DNA of 64,000 nucleotides from Salinigranum salinum (lineage in GTDB: Archaea; Halobacteriota; Halobacteria; Halobacteriales; Haloferacaceae), in NCBI RefSeq assembly GCF_009176545.1, contig NZ_VTOJ01000002.1, positions 1,488,001 to 1,552,000 on the forward strand, written 5' to 3'. A program made the translations under genes and the position numbers. Of the stretch, positions 7,893 through 16,334 are shown in pieces. Position 1 is the stretch's first letter. Each line of letters begins with the position of its first letter. The notes beneath the pieces were generated by a model. That model worked only from the letters and a program-made list of their open reading frames with translations, ran no database searches and was not told the DNA's origin.

Positions 7893-9125
7893 ATGGATCG
7901 GTCCCTCCGCCTGCTCTGTGCCCTCCTCGTCGTCGTCGCCGGCGTCCCGGTGTCGGCACCCTTCGTCGCCGGTGCGGGCGTCGCCCACACCGACGGCGTG
8001 CCGACTGCCCCGGTCGCGCAGGTAGCACAGGTCCAGCCCCCCACGGGACAGAACACCACGAGCGTCCTCCTGCTGAGTGGTGAAACGACGACCGGATACG
8101 CCCGGTCGACCGTCGACATCGGCCCGGTGGTCAGTGCGTCGCGCGGCGTCGTCAACATCGAACTGCAGGAGCGAATCGTGACGAACCGTCTCGGGAGCGC
8201 GTCGACCGTCGACCGTCGCCGGCAGGTGCTCAGACAGGAGACCGAACGGCTCGCCGAGGAGGTCGCGGCGCTCCAGCAGGCCGAGCAGCGAGCCCTCTCG
8301 CGGTACGAACGAGGGGAGATCTCGGGTGAGGAACTCCTCCGTGTGCTCGCGACTGTCGACACGGAAGCGCGGCGGGCGAACGAACTCGTCTCGCTGCTCC
8401 AGTCCGAGGTCGCGCAGGTGCAGTTCCTCTCGGCCACCGCCGACGAGCTCCAGTCGCTCCAGGTCGAACTCGCGACCCTGTACGGCCCGGTCAGGGAGCA
8501 CGCAGGGCTGGTGTTCCGCGGCGAGGAACCGCCGACCCGGATCCACGTCACGGTCGCCGGCGAGGCGGTCGCGCTCGCCACGATCCGCGACAACACGTAC
8601 GTCCGGGAGGCGACCGAGCCGGCGAACCTCGACACCGCCTCGACGGACCAGTTCGAGTCCGAGAACGAGGTCATCGATCGCATCGGCACACTCTACCCCT
8701 GGGCGTGGACGAGCGACACCTCGTCGGTGCGGACGTACACCAACTTCGAGAACGGCTTCTACCGCATCAACGTCGATCACGCGCACGGCCAGTTGACGAG
8801 TTACGTCGACGGGAGCACCCAGAACGTCTTCCGCGAGATCCAGTACAAGTCGGTGACGCGGATGCCAACGGGTCCACGGGCGACAGAGCAGTCGAACGGG
8901 ACCACGCTGCAGGTGAACCAGAGCTTCGGTGGCGGTCCGATCGGCGTGTACGCGACGGACGCGATCACGGGAGAACCCGTCGACGGGACGGTCTACCTCG
9001 ACGGGACCCGCGTCGACCGGACGGTCAACGGCCGTAGCTGGCTCGTCGGCCCCGCGGGGCAGTACGAGGTGACGGTCGAAACCGACGAGGGCAACGTGAC
9101 CGTCACCGGTCAGGCCCTGCAGTAG
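7893..9125 (+). CDS. Secreted haloarchaeal protein with a coiled coil and a beta domain
   Basis: A 410-residue exported protein. The signal peptide (MDRSLRLLCALLVVVAGVPV) ends near residue 30. Residues of about 95-195 form a long helical region rich in Glu, Arg, Gln and Leu (QETERLAEEVAALQQAEQRA) that should form a coiled coil. A middle domain around GTLYPWAWTSDTSSV contains conserved-looking Trp and Tyr residues. The last 80 residues look like a small carboxypeptidase-regulatory-type beta domain (AITGEPVDGTVYLDG). There is no PGF-CTERM signal or C-terminal helix. I recognise the layout as a haloarchaeal family of unknown function and do not assign a role. It is the only plus-strand gene among the surface genes of this island. 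Confidence 0.65.
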   Translation: MDRSLRLLCALLVVVAGVPVSAPFVAGAGVAHTDGVPTAPVAQVAQVQPPTGQNTTSVLLLSGETTTGYARSTVDIGPVVSASRGVVNIELQERIVTNRLGSASTVDRRRQVLRQETERLAEEVAALQQAEQRALSRYERGEISGEELLRVLATVDTEARRANELVSLLQSEVAQVQFLSATADELQSLQVELATLYGPVREHAGLVFRGEEPPTRIHVTVAGEAVALATIRDNTYVREATEPANLDTASTDQFESENEVIDRIGTLYPWAWTSDTSSVRTYTNFENGFYRINVDHAHGQLTSYVDGSTQNVFREIQYKSVTRMPTGPRATEQSNGTTLQVNQSFGGGPIGVYATDAITGEPVDGTVYLDGTRVDRTVNGRSWLVGPAGQYEVTVETDEGNVTVTGQALQ

Positions 9126-9212
9126 CGCGACTCGGTACCGTCCGACCCACGTCGGAGAACGCGGCGTCGACACCTGCCCAGCCACGGATCTCTGACGCGT
9201 CTCACCCGTGCG

Positions 9213-11915
9213 TTACCGAGACCAGCGCGCTCGTCTCGACAGCGCGACGACCACGAGCGCGAGCGCACAGCCGGCGACGACCGGGCCGAAGCCGGGGAAC
9301 CGGGTCGACGTCGTCGCCGCGTCGGTCGCCGGCGACGCCGAAGTCGACGTGGACGTCGGAGTCGACGCCTCACTGGGCGTCGAGTCGCGTCCGGGATCCG
9401 ACTCGTCTCCCGTGGTCGGTTCGCTCGCCGTCGGCGTCCTGGACGACGGCGTGGCGGTACGCGAGACGACCGCCACCGCGACCGAATCGCTCGCCTCGGC
9501 CGTGTCGGCAGTCAGTCGGTACGTGCCCGGCGACACGCCAGAGAGGTCGAGCGTGACGTTCCAGGTGCCGTTCGTCACCGTCGCCTCGGTGGAGCGCGCG
9601 GCCGTCCCGTCGCTCCCGAGGAGTTCGACGAAGACGGTCGTCCCGTCCTCGCTGGCCGATCGGCCCGCGAGATCGACCCGCGAGGGAGTGATCGGCCCGT
9701 CGCCCGACGGCGTCGTGATCCCGACCGTCGGCTCCACGGCCGTCACGTTCACCCGGACGATCGGGTCGTCCGAACCGGCCCCCGCGTAGGCGTCGACGAG
9801 TTTCGCGAGCGCGGCCGAGCGGGTCTCGCGACCCGAGACGAGCCCGTCGACGGACGGGCCCGATCCGTCCGCGTACGCGTACGTCCCGTCGCGGCCGGCA
9901 CCGACGACGACGAAGGTGTGGGTGCCTCGCGTCTCGAGCCCGTCGATCGTCGTCTCGACGACCCCGCCGGAGGCGTCGACCGTCCGGGCCGAGACGTTGC
10001 CCCGTGGCTCGACGTGGTACAGCCGCAGGTCGTCGTCACCCCCGACGGCCGCGCCCGACAGCGAGAACTCGTCGGAGCCGGTCGCCGCGATGGTCGTCCG
10101 TGACGCGCCGAGCGTGAGCCGCCCCTCGACGGTGGTGAGTGTGGTCGAGTCGCGGGGATCGAGCGAACGGACGGCGTCGTCGGCTATCGACGCCGTCGAC
10201 CCGAGACGGGCGGTGCCGGGATCCGCGACGGCGACGACGCGATACGTCCCGGGCAGGTCGACGACCGAGCCCGTGTCGACGTCCGTCGTCCACGCACCGT
10301 CGCCGCCGACGTCGGCTTCGGCGAGCGTGCCCGCGTCGGCGTCCGCGTACAGCGGGACGTACGCCTCGCCGACCGCAGCGTACAGTTTCACTCGGTCGCT
10401 CTCCGGTGCGGTCCCCGAGACGGTCACCGTCTCGCCGACCACCGTCGTCGACGGGGTTGCGACGGAGAGCGTCCGCTCCGTCACGTCGAGCGTGACGTCG
10501 TCCTCGGCGGTAGCGTCGAGCTCCGGCGCGAGTTCGACGTCGACCAAGTCGGCCGCGAGGCGGTCAGTCTGTAGCCGGAGGTTCGCGAGACCGTCGTCGT
10601 CGAGCGAGACGACGGCGTAGAGGGTGTCGGCGTCGGCGTCGGCACCGATCGTCTGCACCTGTTCCGTGTCGTCGAAGAGCGCGCGCGCCGTCGGGACGGT
10701 GACGGTGGCGTCGGCCCGGAGCGCCGACCCGTCGACGCGGACGTAGCGAACGTCACCGGGGCTGCCGGCGACGGAGACGACGGTGCTGTCGCCCCGCGTG
10801 AGGCGGGTCTGCGAGAGCGTGATCGCCGGTGCCGGGTCGCGGATGCGGATCGAGACCGTCCGCGAGGCGGTTTCGAGGTCGTCGGCCCCCTCCGCGGTCA
10901 CCTCGTACCGCCCGACGTCGAGGCTGCTCACGTCGAGCGTCACGCTCCCGTCGGAGGCCGACACCACCGGCGCGTCGGTGAGCTGGTCGGTGACGTCGAG
11001 GCCGTCCTCGTCTTCGACCGAGAGGGTGACGTTCTCCGCGTCGTCGAAGGTGAACGCGACCGCGGCGGTCAGCCGGTCGACGTCGTGCGGGACCGAGCCG
11101 TTGGTCACGTCGGCACCCGACGTCGAGCTGCCGGGCGACAGCGTGATGTCGGTCACGCGCGGGCGTCTGACGGTCACCCGTGGCTCCTCGGTGTCCGACG
11201 AGAGCGCGTAGCTCCCGGTGACGAAGCCGTTCGCCGCAGTCACGTCGACGGAGCGCGTGTCGTCCGCCGTCGCGAACGTTCCCTCGGCCTCACCGGCGAC
11301 ACCATAGAACTGCTGGCCGGTTCCGGCAGGACTGGCTCCACCGACGCCGGTCACGTCGACAGCCCGCTCGCCGAGATAGAGCGTCGCCCGGTCGCCGCCG
11401 ACGCTCCGGTCGCTCGCCGTCGCCCTCGCCGTGACGGTCCCGACGGTCGCCGTCAGATCCGATCCACCCGTGGCGTCGGCGTCGACGCGCGCCGAGACGG
11501 ACGTCTCGCCGGTCCGTTCGACGACCACGCCAGCGACGTCGACACGGATCGAGAGCGTCTCACCCGTGACTCCACCGTCGTCGTCCCAGGCGACGGTGAC
11601 AGTCCCGGCGTCGGCGTCGACGCTCGCTGCGTCGTCGCTAGCGTTGGGCGCGACCGCGACCCGCGTGACGGTCGCCCCCGAGAGGTCGACCCCGTCGGCC
11701 ACCGCGAACGTGACCGTCCCACCGGTCGTCCCGTCGGTCGCGTCGACGCCGGTGACGGCCGTCGTGAACGAGAGGGCCGTCGACTCGCCAGTGGGGACTG
11801 TCCCGGGAGCGATCGCGGAGTCTTCGATCCCTGTCGCCGCGCCAGCAGCCGGCATCGAGGTGGCAGCCACGACGACTGCGATCACGAGGACGACGACGCC
11901 GATTCGCCCGTTCAT
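9213..11915 (-). CDS. S-layer glycoprotein paralogue with PGF-CTERM anchor
   Basis: A 900-residue surface protein homologous along its length to the adjacent S-layer glycoprotein. Shared blocks include EDEDGL, GTAPESD followed by VK and YA, the C-terminal AGAGSDD, and DGTTVFVE. A signal peptide follows the ATG at 11915 (MNGRIGVVVLVIAVVVAATS). The motif YLGERAV corresponds to the RVFLGDD motif of the neighbour. The C-terminus has a Thr/Ser/Pro-rich stretch, then PGFGPVVAGCALALVVVAL and a basic tail, which is the PGF-CTERM signal processed by archaeosortase ArtA with lipid attachment. It is likely glycosylated (several N-X-S/T sites). It could be a second lattice subunit, an alternative S-layer or a minor surface protein; the sequence alone does not decide. 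GC is higher than in the neighbour. Confidence 0.8.
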   Translation of the reverse strand: MNGRIGVVVLVIAVVVAATSMPAAGAATGIEDSAIAPGTVPTGESTALSFTTAVTGVDATDGTTGGTVTFAVADGVDLSGATVTRVAVAPNASDDAASVDADAGTVTVAWDDDGGVTGETLSIRVDVAGVVVERTGETSVSARVDADATGGSDLTATVGTVTARATASDRSVGGDRATLYLGERAVDVTGVGGASPAGTGQQFYGVAGEAEGTFATADDTRSVDVTAANGFVTGSYALSSDTEEPRVTVRRPRVTDITLSPGSSTSGADVTNGSVPHDVDRLTAAVAFTFDDAENVTLSVEDEDGLDVTDQLTDAPVVSASDGSVTLDVSSLDVGRYEVTAEGADDLETASRTVSIRIRDPAPAITLSQTRLTRGDSTVVSVAGSPGDVRYVRVDGSALRADATVTVPTARALFDDTEQVQTIGADADADTLYAVVSLDDDGLANLRLQTDRLAADLVDVELAPELDATAEDDVTLDVTERTLSVATPSTTVVGETVTVSGTAPESDRVKLYAAVGEAYVPLYADADAGTLAEADVGGDGAWTTDVDTGSVVDLPGTYRVVAVADPGTARLGSTASIADDAVRSLDPRDSTTLTTVEGRLTLGASRTTIAATGSDEFSLSGAAVGGDDDLRLYHVEPRGNVSARTVDASGGVVETTIDGLETRGTHTFVVVGAGRDGTYAYADGSGPSVDGLVSGRETRSAALAKLVDAYAGAGSDDPIVRVNVTAVEPTVGITTPSGDGPITPSRVDLAGRSASEDGTTVFVELLGSDGTAARSTEATVTNGTWNVTLDLSGVSPGTYRLTADTAEASDSVAVAVVSRTATPSSRTPTASEPTTGDESDPGRDSTPSEASTPTSTSTSASPATDAATTSTRFPGFGPVVAGCALALVVVALSRRARWSR

Positions 11916-12036
11916 CGTCTCACCGACGACCGGGCCTGGGCGTCGGTCCGTCGACAGCGAACGAGACGGGCATCCGCGAGCAGCGAGGGCGTAGACAACA
12001 TCAATTGAGATAGGACAACTGCGATTGTATAAGTGG
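11916..12036 (-). promoter_or_regulatory. Promoter and long leader of the S-layer paralogue
   Basis: The best TATA element on the minus strand is CCACTTATACA (12026-12036), about 115 nt before the ATG at 11915. No closer AT-rich box is visible, so the transcript should have a leader of about 85-95 nt, unlike most genes in the window. The rest of the 318-bp gap up to 12233 holds the terminator of the upstream S-layer gene and no gene I can support. Confidence 0.45.
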
Positions 12037-12181
12037 TACGGAATCGGGGCGATCCTCCACGACGAATCCGTCGAGAACACGACGCACGTGGATCGGGGAG
12101 GAGACGAGTGTCGGACGGGCAACCCGTGAGCCGGAGAGACGTCGGACGACGGTGTCACCACTCGTGGAGTCGGGTCGCGCC

Positions 12182-12222
12182 GAAAAATGAAAACCGCACC
12201 GAGTGACCGGTTCCGCCGGTCA
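12182..12222 (-). terminator. Putative terminator of the S-layer glycoprotein gene
   Basis: Just after the TAA stop, the transcript contains a perfect 7-bp stem with a 5-nt loop (12204-12222, TGACCGG/CCGGTCA). It is followed about 10-20 nt later by a T-rich tract (complement of GAAAAATGAAAACC, 12182-12194). Highly expressed S-layer genes need efficient termination; the structure is visible but its function is inferred. Confidence 0.5.
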
Positions 12223-12233
12223 GTCGTGGTTAC

Positions 12234-15059
12234 TTAGTCGCGACGGTACGCCAGCAGCGCCGCGGCGAGCAGCGCAACCAGCGCGACGATCACACCGAAG
12301 CCGGGCGTCTGCTGCGACGTCGTCGGCGTGGCCGTGTCCGTCTCGGGTTCTTCCGTCGGAGTGTCCGTCTCGGGTTCGGGCGTCGCGGTTGCCGTCGGCG
12401 TCTCCGTCGGCGTCTCCGTCGGCGTGTCCGTCTCCGTCGGCGTGCTGATCTCCTCTACGAGCTCGAACTCGAGTTCGGCCGAGGAGGCGTCGTCATCGGC
12501 GCGCAGCGTGTAGGTACCCGTCTCGACATCCGACATGTCGATGGTGGTCTCCCACGAGCTGGTCGAGCCGTTGACTTCGGTCTCCGTCGACGCGATCACG
12601 TTCTCGTTCTCGCCGAGCACCTCGACGAAGACGGTCGTGCCGTCCTCGCGGTTCGAGGTACCCGTGATCGTGACCTCACCCTGGGCGACCTGCCCGTCGG
12701 TGGTGAAGTCGTCGATCGTCAGCCGCGGGTTCTCCGCCGCAAGCGTCAGCTCGACGACCTGGTCGTCCGAGCCGGCACCCGAGTGCTCGTCACGGATGAT
12801 GTCGAGCGCCTGCTGGGGCGTCCGGCCGTCACTGATGATGCCGCTACCGTCAGTGACGTCGTCGTTGTTGTCGGCGAACTGGCCGTCACGGCCCTCGCCG
12901 ACCACGATGAACGTGTACTGACCACGCGTGTCGAAGATGCCGTCGAAGTCCTCGGAGAACTCGTTGTTCTCGATCTCGTACTCGATGTCCGAGAACGAGG
13001 CGCTGTCGGAGACTTCACCGCTGGTGTCGTAGAGGTCACCGCGTGGGCCGATGACGTAGATGCGGACGTCGTCACCCTGGCCGAGCGCCGTGCCCGACAC
13101 GGTGATCTCGTCACCTTCGCCGGAGGCGACCGTCTCCGACGACAGCTGGGCGGTCAGGTCACCGGCGACCGTCCGGACGGACGTCGAGGCCTTCGTGTCG
13201 AACTCGCCGTAGTCGTCCGAGTCGACCGTGGTGCTCTCACCGATGAGGTTCGTGCCGGTCGAGTCCTCGACCGGGTCGGCGACGATCGCGATGCGGTAGT
13301 TGTCGGGGAGGTCGAGCTCGTTGCCCGAGTCGATGTCCACCGACCACTCGCCGTTGCTGTCGACGTCGTCCTCGGAGAGGTCACCGTCCTCGTCGAACAG
13401 CGGCTCCCAGTCGTCGTCGATGCGGGCGTACGCCTTCACGTCGTCCGATTCGGGCGCGGTGCCCTCGATGGTGAACTCCTCACCGATCCGGACGACGCTC
13501 GGGGCGGACGTGATGTTGATGCTCCGCTCCTCGACCGTCAGCTCGGCCGAGTCGTCGGCGCTCGCGTTGAGGCCGTCCGCGACGACCTCGCTGTTGGCGG
13601 CGGGCTCGCTCGTCGTGTCGAGTTCGTTGAACTCGACGTCGAGCGTGCCGTCCGAGAGGTTGTCGGTCTCGATGCGGACCTGCGCTTCACCCGCGTCGTC
13701 GAGGTCGACCACGGCGAAGACCCACTCGTCGTCGATGGTGCCCGAGGAGCCACCGGAGAGGCTGGCGGTGCCGTCGGCGAACTCGAGGTCACCGGCTGCC
13801 GGGAAGATCGACTCGGCAGCATCGGTCGTCGGGTCGTCGGGGTCGATGTCCTCGGCGTCGATCTTCACGACGCCCCACTGGCCGGGCGTGCCCGTGACCG
13901 TGGCGACGACGTCGTCACCCTGCGTGACGGTCGACGAGCTCAGCGAGACCGTCTGGTCCTCGTCGCGGATGGTGAACGTCGCGCTGCGGGAGGCACTGTC
14001 GAGGTCCTCCTCGCCTTCGAGCGTCACCGTGTACTCGCCCGTGTCGAGGTCCTCGACACCGGAGAGCTGCACCGTACCACCGGAGTTGTTGATCGCGAGG
14101 TCGCCACCGGCGGGGCTGAGCTGGCCCTGCACTTCGAGGCCGTCCTCGTCTTCGATGGTGACTTCGACGCGCTCGGCGCTGTCGAAGTTCCACTCACCCT
14201 CGATGAGGATGTTGTTGGTGTCGGACGTGACCGAGCCGTCCGTGATGTCCGTGTCGGTCGTGGTGCCGCTGTAGATCGTGAGATCCGTCACGCGGGGTTC
14301 GACGACCGAGAGCACGGAGCTGCCGTCCGAGTCCGAGGCGTTGTACGCGCCGGTCTCGAAGTTGTTCGCGTCGGAGATGTCGACGCTCTCGACGTCATCG
14401 ACGTCGGCCTGGCCACCGTCGGCGTTCCCGCTCGTGCCGAACAGCGTCGTGCTGCCCGACGTGGGGAGGCCGGCGATCGCCGAGATGTCGATGTCGTCGT
14501 CACCGAGGAAGACCCGACCGTTCGGGCCCTGCACGACGTGCGGCGAGACCTCGCCGTCGATGGCGTCGAACGTATCACTGCCGGAAGCAACCGTACCAAC
14601 GTGGGTACCGTCAGCGTCGGCAGTAGCCGTCAGCGCGCCACCGGAGGTCGGAGTCTGAGTACCGAGATCGTGCGTCACGTAGACGTAGATCGTCGCCGAG
14701 CCGGTACCAGTGACACCGACACTAACGTTTGAACCGCTTGCCTGTGATGCGGAGTCAACGGTCCACGAACTCGTGTCAGAGGACTTGGCACTCACTGCGG
14801 TCGTGGTGTCGGAACCAAGACCGGTCGTGTCGATGTTGATTGTTTCGGAAGAACTTCCGGCACCTCCATCGTCGATACTAACTGCGATTTTCTGGACAGT
14901 CGAATTCTGTCCCGCGCGAACGTCAGAGGATGTCACACCGATAGATGTGAGGTCCTCTGCCGCAGCCGTACCCGTGAACGCGACGGTCCCCGCGAAGACG
15001 GAGAGGACCATCAGCGCTGCGAGTACGACAGCGCGAATCTTACTGTTTGTGTCTGTCAT
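12234..15059 (-). CDS. csg: Major S-layer glycoprotein, PGF-CTERM anchored
   Basis: A 941-residue precursor of the surface-layer glycoprotein that forms the cell envelope. The start (MTDTNSKIRAVVLAALMV) and signal peptide ending near TAAAE are typical of haloarchaeal S-layer glycoproteins. The motif GRVFLGDDDI matches the conserved RVFLGE-type block. The mature protein is very acidic, is built of serial beta-sandwich domains and carries at least seven N-X-S/T sites (for example NSTV, NVSV, NNSGG, NASDS, NLSD, NITS, NGST). C-terminally, a Thr/Pro/Glu-rich stalk (PTETPTETPT and similar) precedes TPGFGVIVALVALLAAALLA and RRD, a PGF-CTERM signal for ArtA processing. Synonymous choice is strongly biased to C/G-ending preferred codons, in keeping with very high expression. 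It lies directly upstream of a homologous gene on the same strand. Confidence 0.9.
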   Translation of the reverse strand: MTDTNSKIRAVVLAALMVLSVFAGTVAFTGTAAAEDLTSIGVTSSDVRAGQNSTVQKIAVSIDDGGAGSSSETINIDTTGLGSDTTTAVSAKSSDTSSWTVDSASQASGSNVSVGVTGTGSATIYVYVTHDLGTQTPTSGGALTATADADGTHVGTVASGSDTFDAIDGEVSPHVVQGPNGRVFLGDDDIDISAIAGLPTSGSTTLFGTSGNADGGQADVDDVESVDISDANNFETGAYNASDSDGSSVLSVVEPRVTDLTIYSGTTTDTDITDGSVTSDTNNILIEGEWNFDSAERVEVTIEDEDGLEVQGQLSPAGGDLAINNSGGTVQLSGVEDLDTGEYTVTLEGEEDLDSASRSATFTIRDEDQTVSLSSSTVTQGDDVVATVTGTPGQWGVVKIDAEDIDPDDPTTDAAESIFPAAGDLEFADGTASLSGGSSGTIDDEWVFAVVDLDDAGEAQVRIETDNLSDGTLDVEFNELDTTSEPAANSEVVADGLNASADDSAELTVEERSINITSAPSVVRIGEEFTIEGTAPESDDVKAYARIDDDWEPLFDEDGDLSEDDVDSNGEWSVDIDSGNELDLPDNYRIAIVADPVEDSTGTNLIGESTTVDSDDYGEFDTKASTSVRTVAGDLTAQLSSETVASGEGDEITVSGTALGQGDDVRIYVIGPRGDLYDTSGEVSDSASFSDIEYEIENNEFSEDFDGIFDTRGQYTFIVVGEGRDGQFADNNDDVTDGSGIISDGRTPQQALDIIRDEHSGAGSDDQVVELTLAAENPRLTIDDFTTDGQVAQGEVTITGTSNREDGTTVFVEVLGENENVIASTETEVNGSTSSWETTIDMSDVETGTYTLRADDDASSAELEFELVEEISTPTETDTPTETPTETPTATATPEPETDTPTEEPETDTATPTTSQQTPGFGVIVALVALLAAALLAYRRD

Positions 15060-15191
15060 GGTTTGGTTGTGTTGCAGTCGGCGACAACACCTTTCTCGCG
15101 CGGCCACCACGCGGGTGAGCGGCGATACTCGCTGGTGCCACCATGGGTAGGGGTACACCAGTAGCCCGGTCTGGTTCTGTAATAAGTTTTG
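15060..15191 (-). promoter_or_regulatory. S-layer promoter with long 5' leader
   Basis: The minus-strand TATA box CAAAACTTATT (15181-15191) is about 125 nt upstream of the ATG at 15059. The predicted transcription start near 15157 gives a leader of roughly 98 nt. The S-layer mRNA of Haloferax volcanii is also known to carry a leader of about this length. There is no Shine-Dalgarno motif at normal spacing; an AAGGTG (15088-15093) is 28 nt away. The remaining 123 bp to the next gene's stop (15192-15314) holds no gene I can support. Confidence 0.6.
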
Positions 15192-15314
15192 TGTGATTCG
15201 TCTCGCGTGTGAACCGGTGTCAACTCCGCTTCCGTCTGGCGGTTTTGTTCATCAGCTAAAACTCTTGTGTCAGACGTCGTTTTCGCTCGTGAACAGGTAT
15301 TCGGCGGCTACAGT

Positions 15315-16280
15315 TCAGTTCACACACCGATTCCGGATCGTTTCGGCCTCGTCGAGGCGGGTTTCGGCTCGCGCGACATCGCCAGCGCTGGCGAGTTCGG
15401 TCGCGTCGACGGCGGTCGACGCCGCCTCGACGCCCGCCGAGACCACGCACGCCGTCGACTCCGCGAGGTCGACGAACGAGCCCGTCGGGTCGGGGCCAGC
15501 GTCCAGCGACTCGCTGGCCGCACGGTACTCCTCGCGTGCAGTGCTGAACGCCGCCCGCGCGTCGTCGTATCGCTGGCGTTCGAGCGCGGTCACGCCGTCT
15601 CGCCAGCGGTCGGCGGCGTCGCGGACGGCCGCGACCGCCTCGATCAGTCGTTCGAGGGCGGTCGACTGGGTGTCGAGTGTCGTCGCGAACGACCGGACTC
15701 GATCGGTCGTCAGGAACAGTGCCGGCGGGATCGTCGGCTCCGCGTCGGCCGCGTCGGCGAGGTCGGTCGCCACTGTCGTCAGCGTCTGTACCGCCGTCCG
15801 GGCAGTGGTGAGGCGGGCCGCACTGTCGGTGTCGTCGGCCCGTGCCGGGGCGACGGGGACGATCGACGACAGCGACGACCAGCAGTCGACGGCGGCCACG
15901 AGAGCGTCGAGCAGCGAGCCGTGGGTCGCGACGAGCGTCGGCAGTGACTGGTACCGTGCAGGAGGGTCGGCCACGGTCGAGGAGAACGTCGACTGCGCCT
16001 CCCGAGCACGAGCGAGCGAGTCACGGGCCGCGGCGAGCTGTTCGTCAGAGACGTCCGCGACCTCGAAGTCGGCGAGCGGTCCGCGGACGGTCCGGTACAC
16101 CTCGTTGAGCGGTCGGAGGATCGCCTGTGCCCGCGCCTCGACGGGGTCCGGCGTCGAGGCGGGAGCCGCGTCCGTCTCCGGTCGGGGCGGGGGCGTTCGC
16201 GGCCCGGTCGCCCGGTAGCCGGCGCTCGTACAGCCCGAGACCGCCGCGAGCGTGGCGACGAGGAGACGGCGACGACGCAT
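15315..16280 (-). CDS. Helical lipoprotein of unknown function
   Basis: A 321-residue lipoprotein. The N-terminus MRRRRLLVATLAAVSGC is a short basic region, hydrophobic core and lipobox. After a Pro/Thr-rich linker (RTPPPRPETD) the protein is almost entirely alpha-helical and Ala/Asp/Arg-rich, with heptad-like patterns (ALERLIEAVAAVRDAADRW, RYDDARAAFSTAREEYRAAS). I do not recognise the family. Tetratricopeptide-like or four-helix packing is possible. It is 54 bp downstream of the BtuF-like gene's stop codon on the same strand, so the two may be co-transcribed. Confidence 0.65.
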   Translation of the reverse strand: MRRRRLLVATLAAVSGCTSAGYRATGPRTPPPRPETDAAPASTPDPVEARAQAILRPLNEVYRTVRGPLADFEVADVSDEQLAAARDSLARAREAQSTFSSTVADPPARYQSLPTLVATHGSLLDALVAAVDCWSSLSSIVPVAPARADDTDSAARLTTARTAVQTLTTVATDLADAADAEPTIPPALFLTTDRVRSFATTLDTQSTALERLIEAVAAVRDAADRWRDGVTALERQRYDDARAAFSTAREEYRAASESLDAGPDPTGSFVDLAESTACVVSAGVEAASTAVDATELASAGDVARAETRLDEAETIRNRCVN

Positions 16281-16334
16281 CGTGTATCTCGGCCGGGGAG
16301 TGCCAGGGACATGAACGTGTGCGATTCGGTCGCG

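Noticed and set aside
12783..14732. A 649-codon plus-strand frame inside the S-layer gene
   Set aside because: It is antisense to a strongly supported gene and its Arg/Val/Asp composition mirrors the codon pattern of the S-layer gene.
15088..15093. AAGGTG as Shine-Dalgarno of the S-layer gene
   Set aside because: It is 28 nt from the ATG, too far for ribosome binding.
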